Source: Roseiarcus sp963798015
Lineage (GTDB): Bacteria; Pseudomonadota; Alphaproteobacteria; Rhizobiales; Beijerinckiaceae
Assembly (NCBI GenBank): GCA_963798015.1
Contig: CAWCSA010000005.1
Span: forward strand, 558,001 to 622,000
Length of the DNA stretch: 64,000 bases
Direction: 5' to 3'
Part shown: piece by piece, positions 8,760 through 17,157 of the stretch
Layout of the letters: every line of letters starts with the position of its first letter
Numbering within the stretch: the stretch's first letter is position 1
The notes under the pieces: generated by a model
Seen by the model: only the letters and a program-made list of their open reading frames with translations
What the model was told of the DNA's origin: nothing
Databases searched by the model: none
Translations under genes and position numbers: made by a program

Positions 8760-9872
8760 GTGGCGGCGCCTGAAAACGAAAAAACGGGAAAATCAGGCCT
8801 GCTGGGCCGCTGGTTCCGCGGCGGCGAGGCGCCCGCGCCCGTCGAGGCGCCGATGCCGGCCGCGGGTGAAGCCGAGCTTTTTGTCGAGCCGCCGTTCGCC
8901 GAAATCCCAGCACCTCTGACCGTCGTCCCGGCGCCCGCGCCGAAGCAAAGCTGGCTTCAGCGTCTTCGCGCAGGCCTCTCGCGCTCGTCAACGACGATCG
9001 CGCGCGGCGTGACCGACATCTTCACTAAGCGCAAGCTCGACGCCGCCTCGCTCGACGACCTCGAGGACGTTCTCATTCAGGCCGACCTTGGCCTTGCCGC
9101 GGCCTCTCGCATTCGCGATGCGGTCGGCCATGGGCGCTACGAGCGCGGCGTCAGTCCGGAGGAAGTGAAACGGATCCTCGCGGACGAGGTCGAGCGCGCG
9201 CTTGACCCTGTCGCCCGTCCGCTGGTGATCGATCCCATGAAGCGCCCGTTCGTGATCCTCGTCATCGGCGTCAACGGCTCGGGCAAGACGACGACCATCG
9301 GCAAGCTCGCCGCCAAATTCAGGGCCGAAGGCAAGGCGGTCCTGCTGGCGGCGGGCGACACTTTTCGCGCTGCCGCGATCGAGCAATTGCGCATCTGGGC
9401 GCGGCGCACCTTGTCCGCGCTCGTCGAGCGCGACCAGGGCGCCGATGCGGCGGGCTTAGCCTTCGACGCGCTGACACGCGCCCGCGAACTCAACGTCGAC
9501 GTCGTTCTGATGGACACCGCCGGGCGCTTGCAGAACCGCACGGAACTCATGAACGAACTTGAGAAAATCATTCGCGTGATGCGGAAGGTCGACGCTGGCG
9601 CGCCCCACGCCGTGCTCCTCGTGCTCGACGCCACCGTCGGGCAGAACGCGCTGAGCCAGGTCGAGATTTTCGGCCGCGTTGCGGGGGTCACCGGCCTTGT
9701 GATGACGAAGCTTGACGGCACCGCGCGCGGCGGCATTCTGGTCGCGATCGCCGACAAATTCGCGCTGCCCGTTCATTTCATTGGCGTTGGCGAGGGCGTC
9801 GACGATCTTGAACCCTTCACCGCGCGCGACTTCGCCGATGCGATCGCTGGGATCGACAGAGAGGCCGCATGA
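8760..9872 (+). CDS. ftsY: Signal recognition particle receptor FtsY
   Basis: FtsY is the membrane-associated SRP receptor GTPase that takes ribosome-nascent chain complexes from Ffh to the SecYEG translocon. The 370-residue protein has a short acidic/Pro-rich A domain (about residues 1-65), then the four-helix N domain (SLDDLEDVLIQADLG) and the G domain with P-loop GVNGSGKTTTIGKLA, DTFRAAAIEQL, DTAGRLQN, TKLDGTARGG and the C-terminal GVGEGVDDLEPF. The start is GTG at 8760, preceded by GAGGAGG. The stop overlaps the ATG of the next gene (ATGA), so the two are translationally coupled. Confidence 0.97.
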   Translation: MAAPENEKTGKSGLLGRWFRGGEAPAPVEAPMPAAGEAELFVEPPFAEIPAPLTVVPAPAPKQSWLQRLRAGLSRSSTTIARGVTDIFTKRKLDAASLDDLEDVLIQADLGLAAASRIRDAVGHGRYERGVSPEEVKRILADEVERALDPVARPLVIDPMKRPFVILVIGVNGSGKTTTIGKLAAKFRAEGKAVLLAAGDTFRAAAIEQLRIWARRTLSALVERDQGADAAGLAFDALTRARELNVDVVLMDTAGRLQNRTELMNELEKIIRVMRKVDAGAPHAVLLVLDATVGQNALSQVEIFGRVAGVTGLVMTKLDGTARGGILVAIADKFALPVHFIGVGEGVDDLEPFTARDFADAIAGIDREAA

Positions 9873-10492
9873 GTGCGCCAACAAATGAAAAGCCTGTGAC
9901 TCAAACCGTCGCTCCGACACCACGCAAAGCGCTCAATCCAATGCTCAAGTTCGCGCTCGAACTCGGGCCCCTCGCGCTGTTCTTCATCGTCTATTCGCGG
10001 GTCGGCATCTTCGCCGCGACCGGCATCCTGATGGCGAGCGTCCTGGTCACGCTCGGCGTCTCCTACGCGATGCTCAGGCGCTTTCCGATCATGCCGCTCA
10101 TAACTGCGGTGATCGTCCTCATCTTCGGTTCGCTGACCCTCGTCCTGCATGACGAGACGCTGATCAAGATCAAGCCGACCGCGCTTTACATCCTGTTCGG
10201 CGCGGCTTTGTTCGTGGGCCTCTGGATCAAGAAGCCGCTGCTGAAAATCCTGTTCGACGGCGCCCTGCACGTGACCGACGAGGGGTGGCGCAAGCTCACC
10301 TGGCGCTGGGCGTTCTTCTTCCTGGTCCTTGCCGTCCTCAACGAGATCGTCTGGCGCACGCAGACGACCGACATGTGGGTCAAGTTCAAGACCTTCGGCT
10401 TCCTGCCGCTCACCCTCCTGTTCGCGCTCTCCCAGGCGCCGCTGATCATGAAATACGAGACTAAAGACGAGGGCGCGGGCGACGAGCTTTGA
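9869..10492 (+). CDS. yciB: Inner membrane septation protein A (YciB/IspZ)
   Basis: The 207-residue protein is a polytopic inner membrane protein of the YciB/IspZ family, with about five or six hydrophobic helices and the conserved segment KFALELGPLALFFIVY at the start. Other family blocks are RRFPIMPLITAVIVLIFGSL, LHDETLIKIKPTALYILFGA and WRWAFFFLVLAVLNEIVWR. YciB affects cell division and envelope synthesis, but its biochemical action is poorly known. It overlaps ftsY by four bases (ATGA), an arrangement common in alphaproteobacteria. Confidence 0.95.
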   Translation: MSAPTNEKPVTQTVAPTPRKALNPMLKFALELGPLALFFIVYSRVGIFAATGILMASVLVTLGVSYAMLRRFPIMPLITAVIVLIFGSLTLVLHDETLIKIKPTALYILFGAALFVGLWIKKPLLKILFDGALHVTDEGWRKLTWRWAFFFLVLAVLNEIVWRTQTTDMWVKFKTFGFLPLTLLFALSQAPLIMKYETKDEGAGDEL

Positions 10493-10574
10493 GGCGCGGC
10501 CGGACCGCCGTCGCGATGCACAACCCGTTACAACCAGCCTGCGAAACCTCGGGCAATAAGAGCTATTAAACGTC

Positions 10575-10630
10575 AATAAACGCGCGTAAACGATAGTTAA
10601 TTAGCTTGCATTTACTAGCGTTTATTTTTT
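10575..10630 (+). terminator. AT-rich hairpin with T-run after yciB
   Basis: AATAAACGC (10575-10583) pairs with GCGTTTATT (10618-10626), and inside it GTAAA pairs with TTTAC around a 20-base loop. A run of T follows to 10630. This fits an intrinsic terminator for ftsY-yciB, though it lies 80 bases after the stop. The motif TAAACG is repeated three times in the left arm region (10567-10592). Confidence 0.5.
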
Positions 10631-11453
10631 CGAATCGGGACTTTTCAATGGGTTACAGCCAATTCAAACAAAAAATTTCCCACCCTCGGTTCCCAGGTTG
10701 CATTCGGATTGTTTCGAGCCCCCTTTCCTGCCTCTCGCCTGGTCCATCTGGCCGCCGCGCTCGTTGAAGTCGCCGAGCAATCCATATAGCACGAATTCGA
10801 TTTGTCAGCAATCAATTGCACATTTTTCTGATAGAGCTCCGTTCTTCCGCCAAAAATCCTGAAGCCCCTTGGAACCGCCTCATCCCGTAAGAGAGGACGG
10901 CTGCACCGACGAAGGATCTACGCTCAACGGCCTTCTGGGGCGTAATACGTCTGAATTAAAGCCCATTCGCAGCCAGATTTGACAACGAGATGACCTATTT
11001 CAACCGTTGCGGAGCCAATCCCGCCGCAGCTCGCGCCTATCGACGATCTTGGCGGACCGCCCGCCCATAATCACGATGCGGCGGGATGGGCGGTCGCCGG
11101 CGACAGCCTTTCACCTGGACCAAGCAGGTCGCCTCGAACTACGTGAAAGAGGAGAGCGAGGGCGATCTGAAACGGCGCATTTCGGACTAAACTGCCGCAA
11201 GCGAGACCCGCAAATCTTGACCGCGACGGTAGACGGCGCCGCCCGATAAGCCGGGCGCCCCCGAGGCAGCCGCGCGCGCCTTCAGGCCAAAGTTACGCGC
11301 CGGCTCGATCCGGGATTGGCTGAAACGTCAGGTTGCGGATAAACCTCAACGCCGCGGGCGAGGAAACAAATCCGCCAAGCCGCAACGGCGCGCGGGCTGG
11401 CGATTTCGAACCCGCTCGCTTTCACCCTCTGGCAGTCGAAACCGGCGCAGCGA
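10631..11453. other. Long intergenic stretch without a supported gene
   Basis: The first 350 bases are AT-richer than the surroundings. I see no RNA gene or ORF with good coding character. Around 11080-11190 a frame reads RRRQPFTWTKQVASNYVKEE and stops at 11190. The PFTWTK part vaguely recalls transposase C-termini, so a degraded insertion sequence is possible but not shown. The last 100 bases should hold the promoter of the ClC gene. Confidence 0.4.
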
Positions 11454-12812
11454 ATGATTTCGGAATTGAAAGCCGCGGGCGAAGGCGAAGGGGAGGGCGG
11501 GAGCCTCGCGCTCCTGACCGCTCTCGCGCTCGTCGTCGGCGCGATCTCCGGCGCTGGCGTCGCCTGCTTCATGCTCCTGCTCGAACAGGCGGATCACTTG
11601 CGCGGCGCGCTTCTCGTCTTCGCGCATGCGCAGGGGCCCGAGGGCGTCTGGCTGTTGGTCGGGGCTTGCGCGGCCGCGGCGGGCATTGCGGCTTCGCTTG
11701 TTCGCCGGATCTCGCCCGATGCGGTCGGAAGCGGCATCCCGCATGTCGAAGCCGTCCTCAACGAGCAGTTGCAGCAGGCGCCGTTTCGCATCATCCCGGT
11801 GAAGTTCGTGGGCGGCGTGCTCGCGATCGGCGCCGGGCTTGCGCTCGGACGCGAGGGGCCGAGCGTGCACATGGCCGGGACGTTGGGCCATCTTGTCGGC
11901 AAGATTTTTCGGCGCAATTGGCCCGATTGCCGCGTGTTGCTCGCCGCCGGGGCGGGAGCGGGCCTCGCCACGGCGTTCAACGCGCCAATCGCCGGAGCCA
12001 TCTTCGTCCTCGAGGAACTGGTGCGGCGGTTCGAATTGCGGATCGCGATCGCCGCGCTCGGCGCGTCGGCGAGCGCCATCTCCGTCTCCCGTTCGATTCT
12101 GGGCGACGGCCAAGACTTCCTTTTAGGGGCCTTGGTTATGCCGGATCTGGCGATCCGGCCGCTCTTCTTCGTTCTCGGGGCGCTCGCTGGAATCATGGCG
12201 GTCGTCTACAATCGCGTTCTTTTGCAGACCATGTCGGCGCTCGACCGCCTCGACCATTGGCCGGTCGAGATCCGCGCGGCGCTCATCGGCGCCGGGGTTG
12301 GCGCGCTCGCCTGGGTTCTTCCCGATCTCGTTGGCGGAGGCGATGCGATCACCCAGCGCACGCTGCTCGGCGCTGGAACGCTGGCCATGCTTCCACTGGT
12401 CTTTCTCGTGAGGCTCGGGCTCGGCTCGCTGTCCTATTCGGCGGGAACGCCGGGGGGATTGTTTGCTCCCCTGCTGGTGCTTGGCGCGCAATTCGGATTG
12501 TTCTTCGGCTTGGCTTGCCAGCTCGCCTTTCCGGGCCTGCACGTTCAGCCGGAAGGCTTTGCTGTGGTGGGAATGGCCGCTCTCTTCACCGGCATCGTGC
12601 GCGCACCGCTGACCGGCATCGTGCTCGCCACCGAAATGACGGCGAATGTCGGCATGCTGTTGCCGATGCTCGGCGCCTGCGCGATGGCGATGCTGACGCC
12701 GACTCTGCTCAAGGATCCGCCGATCTACGATTCGTTGCGTGAGCGGACGGTCGTCCGCGAAGAAGCGCGGCTCGATCGGGCGGCGGCCGCGGCGCGCGAG
12801 CAGGGGAGTTAA
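11454..12812 (+). CDS. ClC-family chloride channel/antiporter
   Basis: This 452-residue integral membrane protein has the three ClC selectivity-filter regions in order: GSGIPHVEAVL, GREGPSVHMAG (the Glu that gates Cl-/H+ exchange in EcClC) and the C-terminal block in which YSAGTPGGLFAPLLVLGAQ gives the GxFxP-like motif. NAPIAGAIFVLEEL and GIVRAPLTGIVLATEMT are also family signatures. There are no C-terminal CBS domains, as in EriC-type bacterial transporters, which aid acid resistance or anion balance. The ATG at 11454 has a weak ribosome binding site, and other starts upstream lack support. DUF2000 follows after nine bases and may be co-transcribed. Confidence 0.93.
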   Translation: MISELKAAGEGEGEGGSLALLTALALVVGAISGAGVACFMLLLEQADHLRGALLVFAHAQGPEGVWLLVGACAAAAGIAASLVRRISPDAVGSGIPHVEAVLNEQLQQAPFRIIPVKFVGGVLAIGAGLALGREGPSVHMAGTLGHLVGKIFRRNWPDCRVLLAAGAGAGLATAFNAPIAGAIFVLEELVRRFELRIAIAALGASASAISVSRSILGDGQDFLLGALVMPDLAIRPLFFVLGALAGIMAVVYNRVLLQTMSALDRLDHWPVEIRAALIGAGVGALAWVLPDLVGGGDAITQRTLLGAGTLAMLPLVFLVRLGLGSLSYSAGTPGGLFAPLLVLGAQFGLFFGLACQLAFPGLHVQPEGFAVVGMAALFTGIVRAPLTGIVLATEMTANVGMLLPMLGACAMAMLTPTLLKDPPIYDSLRERTVVREEARLDRAAAAAREQGS

Positions 12813-12821
12813 GGAGCAGCG

Positions 12822-13229
12822 ATGTTCGACACGAAAATTTCCATCGTCGTGCGCGAGGATCTCGCGACATGGCAGAAGCTCAACGTAGTGGCTTTTCTGA
12901 CGAGCGGCGTCGTCGGCGCGACCTCCAACCTGATCGGCGAGCCTTACGAGGACGCCGCAGGCAACAGATACAATCCGCTGATGATCCAGCCGGCGATCGT
13001 TCTCAGCGCCGACCGTGAAACGCTGAAGACGATCTATATGCGGGCAATGGAGCGCCGTATCCCCTTCTCGCTGTACATCGAGGACATGTTCACGACCGGC
13101 CACGACGCGGCCAATCGCGCCACCGTCAAGCAATATGCGCCAGACGCGATGAACGTCGTCGGCCTTGCGCTGCGGGAGGAAAAGAAGCTCGTCGACAAGA
13201 TCACCAAAGGTGCACGGATGCATGCGTGA
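12822..13229 (+). CDS. DUF2000 family protein
   Basis: The 135-residue protein matches the DUF2000 family of small soluble proteins (MFDTKISIVVREDLATWQKL, VVAFLTSGVVGATSNLIGEP, then the middle IQPAIVLSADRETLKTIYMR and the end MNVVGLALREEKKLVDKITK). The fold is related to peptidyl-tRNA hydrolase II-like proteins, but no function is established. AAGGAG four bases before the ATG is a good ribosome binding site. It lies directly behind the ClC gene. Confidence 0.85.
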   Translation: MFDTKISIVVREDLATWQKLNVVAFLTSGVVGATSNLIGEPYEDAAGNRYNPLMIQPAIVLSADRETLKTIYMRAMERRIPFSLYIEDMFTTGHDAANRATVKQYAPDAMNVVGLALREEKKLVDKITKGARMHA

Positions 13230-13244
13230 GGCCGACGCCCTTGT

Positions 13245-13313
13245 CATGCCCGCGAACGCGGGCATCCAAAGCCTCGGCAAAACCTGTACTGGATACCCGC
13301 GTTCGCGGGCATG
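13245..13313. repeat. Pair of inverted REP-like palindromes
   Basis: CATGCCCGCGAACGCGGG is followed by ATCCA, and the same 23 bases occur inverted at the right end with one difference. Each unit is itself palindromic (CCCGCG...CGCGGG). The pair lies after the DUF2000 stop and could form a long hairpin. A related pair is at 23427-23498. Confidence 0.8.
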
Positions 13314-13329
13314 CAGGAAACGAGGCCCG

Positions 13330-13356
13330 TTAGCACTCTCTTGCAATGAGTGCCAA
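13330..13356 (+). promoter_or_regulatory. CIRCE operator (HrcA site) before groS
   Basis: TTAGCACTC, nine bases, GAGTGCCAA matches the CIRCE consensus TTAGCACTC-N9-GAGTGCTAA with one change. It lies 95 bases before the groS start, so HrcA repression of groSL under non-stress conditions is expected. hrcA itself is not in the window. Confidence 0.9.
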
Positions 13357-13450
13357 CAATCGCTATGTACCAGCCGTCGCCAAACTGCCGCCAGATGCCT
13401 AGGGCATCATCCCAGGCCAGCGAAGCAGTTCGACTGAAAGGGAACGCTCC

Positions 13451-13777
13451 ATGAAATTTCGACCGCTACACGACCGCGTCGTCGTCCGCCGCATCGAGGC
13501 TGAGGCCAAGACGAAGGGAGGGATCATCATTCCCGATACCGTCAAGGAGAAGCCGCAAGAGGGTGAAGTCGTGGCTGTTGGACCCGGCGCCCGCGACGAG
13601 AACGGCAAACTCGTGCCGACCGAGCTCAAGCCCGGTGAACGCATCCTGTTCGGCAAGTGGTCGGGCACGGAAGTGAAGATTGACGGCGAGGAGCTCCTGA
13701 TCATGAAGGAGACCGACGTCATGGGCGTGATCGAAGGCGCCCCGGCGGTCAAGACAACCTCCAAGAAGGCCGCCTAA
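13451..13777 (+). CDS. groS: Co-chaperonin GroES
   Basis: GroES is the heptameric lid of the GroEL folding chamber. The 108-residue protein has the family start MKFRPLHDRVVVRRIEAEAK, the mobile loop TKGGIIIPDTVKEKPQEG, and GKWSGTEVKIDGEELLIMKE. A C-terminal tail of about a dozen residues (APAVKTTSKKAA) makes it slightly longer than the usual 95-104 residues. The ATG follows GGGAACGCTCC. groL begins 39 bases after the stop, and the CIRCE site upstream indicates joint heat-shock control. Confidence 0.98.
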   Translation: MKFRPLHDRVVVRRIEAEAKTKGGIIIPDTVKEKPQEGEVVAVGPGARDENGKLVPTELKPGERILFGKWSGTEVKIDGEELLIMKETDVMGVIEGAPAVKTTSKKAA

Positions 13778-13816
13778 AACCAAATCCATTTTTCGTCAAT
13801 TAAAGGAACCAGACCA

Positions 13817-15463
13817 ATGGCAGCCAAAGATGTACGTTTCTCCTCCGACGCGCGCGATCGCATGCTGCGCGGCGTCGAGACCCTCGCCAACGCCGTCAAG
13901 GTGACGCTGGGCCCGAAGGGCCGCAACGTGATCCTCGACAAGTCCTACGGCGCGCCGCGCATCACCAAGGACGGGGTGACCGTCGCCAAGGAGATCGAGC
14001 TCTCCGACAAGTTCGAGAACATGGGCGCCCAGATGGTGCGCGAAGTCGCCTCCAAGACCAATGATCTTGCCGGCGACGGCACCACCACCGCCACCGTGCT
14101 CGCCGCTTCGATCATGAAGGAAGGCCTCAAGCTGGTCGCGGCCGGCATGAACCCGATGGATCTCAAGCGCGGCATCGACATCGCGGTGACCGCGGTCGTC
14201 AAGGACATCGAAAAGCGCGCCAAGAAGGTGCAGTCCTCGGAAGAGATCGGGCAGATCGGCACCATCGCGTCGAATGGCGACAAGACGATCGGCAAGATGA
14301 TCGCCGACGCGATGAAGAAGGTCGGTAACGAGGGCGTCATCACGGTCGAAGAGGCGAAGACCGCCGAGACCGAGCTCGATGTCGTCGAAGGCATGCAGTT
14401 CGACCGCGGCTATCTCTCGCCCTATTTCGTCACCAACGCTGAGAAGATGCTGGTTGAGCTCGAGGACCCCTACATCCTCATCCACGAGAAGAAGCTCTCC
14501 TCGCTGCAGCCGATGCTGCCCGTCCTCGAGGCGGTCGTGCAAGCTGGCAAGCCGCTCCTCATCATCGCCGAGGACATTGAAGGCGAGGCGCTCGCGACTT
14601 TGGTCGTCAACAAGCTGCGCGGCGGCTTGAAGGTGGCCGCCGTCAAGGCGCCAGGGTTTGGCGATCGCCGCAAGGCGATGCTCGAGGACATCGCAATCCT
14701 CACCGCCGGCACGCTGATCGCCGAGGATCTCGGCATCAAGCTCGAGAACGTGACCCTTCAGATGCTCGGCAAAGCCAAGCGGGTGCGGATCGAGAAGGAA
14801 AACACCACCATCATCGACGGCGGCGGCAAGAAGTCCGACATCGAGGGCCGGATCTCCCAGATCAAGGCGCAGATCGAAGAGACGACTTCCGACTACGACA
14901 AGGAGAAGCTGCAGGAGCGGCTCGCCAAGCTCGCAGGCGGGGTGGCGATCATCCGCGTCGGCGGCTCGACCGAGGTCGAGGTGAAGGAAAAGAAGGATCG
15001 CGTTGACGACGCCATGCATGCGACCAAGGCTGCGGTCGAAGAGGGCATCGTTTCCGGCGGCGGCGTCGCGCTGTTGCGCGCCAAGGCGGCGATCGGCAAG
15101 CTCACCAACGAGAATGAAGACGTCCAGTCCGGCATCAACATTGTGCTCCGGGCGCTCGAAGCCCCGATCCGGCAGATCGCCGAGAATTCGGGCGTCGAGG
15201 GTTCGATCGTGGTTGGCAAGATTCTCGAGAACAAGTCGCAAACCTTCGGTTTCGACGCGCAGACCGAGCAATACGTCGACATGCTGAACGCCGGCATCGT
15301 CGATCCGGCGAAGGTGGTGCGGGTCGCGCTTCAGGATGCGGCTTCGATTGCTGGCCTCATGATCACGACCGAAGCCATGATCGCAGACCGGCCGAAGGCC
15401 GACGCTCCGGCGATGCCGGGTGGCGGCGGCGGCATGGGCGGCATGGGCGGGATGGACTACTGA
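13817..15463 (+). CDS. groL: Chaperonin GroEL
   Basis: GroEL forms the 14-subunit ATP-driven folding chamber. The 548-residue protein is full length, with KVTLGPKGRNVILDKSYGAP, the nucleotide-binding GDGTTTATVLA, the apical-domain segment KPLLIIAEDIEGEAL and ALATLVVNKLRGGLKVAAVK, GGVAIIRVGGSTEVEVKEKK and the C-terminal repeat GGGGGMGGMGGMDY. AAAGGAACC precedes the ATG by seven bases. The second gene of the CIRCE-controlled groSL operon, it is followed by a strong hairpin. Confidence 0.99.
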   Translation: MAAKDVRFSSDARDRMLRGVETLANAVKVTLGPKGRNVILDKSYGAPRITKDGVTVAKEIELSDKFENMGAQMVREVASKTNDLAGDGTTTATVLAASIMKEGLKLVAAGMNPMDLKRGIDIAVTAVVKDIEKRAKKVQSSEEIGQIGTIASNGDKTIGKMIADAMKKVGNEGVITVEEAKTAETELDVVEGMQFDRGYLSPYFVTNAEKMLVELEDPYILIHEKKLSSLQPMLPVLEAVVQAGKPLLIIAEDIEGEALATLVVNKLRGGLKVAAVKAPGFGDRRKAMLEDIAILTAGTLIAEDLGIKLENVTLQMLGKAKRVRIEKENTTIIDGGGKKSDIEGRISQIKAQIEETTSDYDKEKLQERLAKLAGGVAIIRVGGSTEVEVKEKKDRVDDAMHATKAAVEEGIVSGGGVALLRAKAAIGKLTNENEDVQSGINIVLRALEAPIRQIAENSGVEGSIVVGKILENKSQTFGFDAQTEQYVDMLNAGIVDPAKVVRVALQDAASIAGLMITTEAMIADRPKADAPAMPGGGGGMGGMGGMDY

Positions 15464-15492
15464 TCGCGCCGATCTGCCAAGCAACTTAACAG

Positions 15493-15519
15493 TGGTCGGC
15501 GCGACGCTCGCGCCGACCA
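15493..15519 (+). terminator. Intrinsic terminator-like hairpin after groL
   Basis: TGGTCGGCGCGA and TCGCGCCGACCA form a perfect 12-base stem around the loop CGC, 30 bases after the groL stop. The following sequence (TTCACGATTT) is only moderately T-rich. Confidence 0.7.
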
Positions 15520-15611
15520 TTCACGATTTACAAGTCACTTGTTTCGAGGCTGACGCCGGGGGGCCGTTCGTTCATCGGATCTTGAGACCCGCCTCAGGGG
15601 GCCGGCGATCC

Positions 15612-16442
15612 ATGCTGATCCGTTACGGTTATGAAATCACGGTCAATTGCGCGCAGCCAACCGCGATGGTTTGTTTGCTGGCCGTGAGCGAAGATCGAAA
15701 GGCCGACATACGCGTCGCCGAAAAGGTCTTCACGACGCCCATCATCCCGCCCACCACCTATCTCGACACGTTCGGCAATCGATGCCTCAGACTGGTTGCG
15801 CCGGTTGGCGACTTCGCGCTTTGGGGCGACGCCACGATCGAGGACGATGGCAAGATCGACCCGGCGAACTTTGCCGCACGTGAAGTCCCCGTCGCGGAGC
15901 TGCCCGACGCGTGTCTGCTTTATCTGATGGGGAGCCGTTATTGCGAGACCGACAAGCTGAGCCAGGCGGCTTGGGACCTGTTCGGCAATGTCCCGCCAGG
16001 CTGGGGACGCGTGCAGGCCGTGTGCGATTTCGTCCATCAGCACATCAAGTTTGACTACAGCCAGGCGCGATCGACGAGAAGCGCGTTCGACGCCTACGAA
16101 GAGCGGATCGGTGTCTGCCGCGATTTCGCCCATCTCGCAGTTGCGTTCTGCCGATGCCTCAACATTCCCGCGCGCTACGTCAACGGTCATCTCGGCGACA
16201 TTGGCGTGCCGGTCGTCGATCCGATGGATTTCAGCGCCTGGATCGAAGTGTTCCTCGAAGGGTCGTGGTGGACGTTCGATCCCCGCAACAATATGCCGCG
16301 GATCGGCAGGATCGTGGTCGCGCGAGGACGGGACGCGGCGGATATCCCGCTCATCAATTCGTTCGGACCCCATATCCTGAAGTCGTTCCGGGTCTGGACC
16401 TATGAGGTCACCGAGCAGCAGGCGACGGCGCCTAACGCCTGA
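15612..16442 (+). CDS. Small transglutaminase-like protein
   Basis: This 276-residue protein has the transglutaminase-like cysteine protease fold. The N-terminal part MLIRYGYEITVNCAQPTAMV is the bacterial beta-barrel domain. The core has the nucleophile in RIGVCRDFAHLAVAFCR and the Asp in WTFDPRNN. Where many family members have His (DFHAW), the sequence reads DFSAWIEVFLEGSW, so the catalytic His appears to be Ser. I cannot tell whether that is normal for this subgroup. The C-terminal GRDAADIPLINSFG and LKSFRVWTYEV are typical. The ATG at 15612 is chosen because the longer frame runs back over the groL terminator. Confidence 0.85.
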   Translation: MLIRYGYEITVNCAQPTAMVCLLAVSEDRKADIRVAEKVFTTPIIPPTTYLDTFGNRCLRLVAPVGDFALWGDATIEDDGKIDPANFAAREVPVAELPDACLLYLMGSRYCETDKLSQAAWDLFGNVPPGWGRVQAVCDFVHQHIKFDYSQARSTRSAFDAYEERIGVCRDFAHLAVAFCRCLNIPARYVNGHLGDIGVPVVDPMDFSAWIEVFLEGSWWTFDPRNNMPRIGRIVVARGRDAADIPLINSFGPHILKSFRVWTYEVTEQQATAPNA

Positions 16443-16457
16443 TCGTGGCGCGGCGGC

Positions 16458-16785
16458 TCACGCCGTTTCGGCGCTGGCGAATTGGGCGAAAAGGAACTTG
16501 GAAAAGGCGCGCCGACGGCTTGGCTGCACGGCCTGCGGCGAATACGGCGCTGAGCTCGATCGTTCCCATGTCCAATTCGGGCAGCAGCCTGACAAGCGAG
16601 CCGTCCCCGAGTTCCTTGCGGCATGCGCCGAGAGTCATCGACGCGACGCCAAGCCCGGCGACCGCGGCCGCCGTTGCGACTTCGTTCAACGTCACCGTCA
16701 CCCGCCCGCGCACGCGCACCGACGTCTCCCGGCCGTCCTTGCGGAATGACCACGCGCCGCCTTGCGCGGCGGGCCCGATGATCAT
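16458..16785 (-). pseudogene. 3' fragment of a LysR-family regulator
   Basis: Only the C-terminal third of a LysR substrate-binding domain remains. It reads GGAWSFRKDGRETSVRVRGR, then VTVTLNEVATAAAVAGLGVA and LLPELDMGTIELSAVFAAGR, which is the standard end of CrgA-type LysR proteins. One frameshift near 16510 separates it from its natural end (FLFAQFASAETA, stop at 16458). The helix-turn-helix part is gone. The break at 16785 faces the broken 5' end of an SDR gene on the other strand. Confidence 0.8.
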
Positions 16786-16799
16786 CGCATGACGCGCGA

Positions 16800-17152
16800 G
16801 CTCGGCGTCAGGAGGATGGCGACAAGCTCGCTGCCGGACTGTCCAAAGGCGCCGAGGCTTTCTTCGTTCGCGCTGACGTCAGAAGCGACGACGATGTCGG
16901 CAATCTGGTCGAGCGTGCGATGGAGCGCTTCGGCCGCATCGACATCGCCGTCAACAACGCGGGCAAGGAAGGGCTTGGCGCGATCGCCGACGTCACCGCC
17001 GAGGCCTTTGCCGCGATCTTCGAGACCAACGTGCTCGGAACCCTGCTCAGCCTCAAGTACGAGTTCCGGATCATGCAGAAGCAGGGCAAGGGCAGTATCG
17101 TCAACGTAAGCTCCGTCTATGGCCACGTCGGATTCGTCCACGGCGGATCGGT
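16800..17152 (+). pseudogene. SDR oxidoreductase, 5'-truncated, upstream half
   Basis: The frame starting around RRQEDGDKLAAGLSKGAEAF encodes the middle of a short-chain dehydrogenase: ERFGRIDIAVNNAGKEG (the NNAG motif), TNVLGTLLSLKYEFRIM and GSIVNVSSVYGHVGF. The first 35 or so residues with the nucleotide-binding TGxxxGxG motif are missing. At 17152 the gene is interrupted, just before the catalytic Tyr, by an IS481-family element. Confidence 0.85.
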
Positions 17153-17157
17153 CTAGG

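Noticed and set aside
11007..11249. 80-codon ORF in the long gap after yciB
   Set aside because: Arg-rich with no family likeness. Another frame in the same place recalls a transposase end equally weakly, so neither is annotated as a gene.
13245..13313. Possible CRISPR repeat-spacer
   Set aside because: Only two units in inverted orientation and palindromic, as in REP pairs; no array of regular spacing and no cas gene.
12123..13346. 407-codon minus-strand frame over clc, DUF2000 and a repeat
   Set aside because: Starts in a REP-like repeat and has no domain. The plus-strand genes are clear.
13796..15520. 574-codon frame antisense to groL
   Set aside because: groL is certain; the opposite frame is a common artefact of groL codon use.
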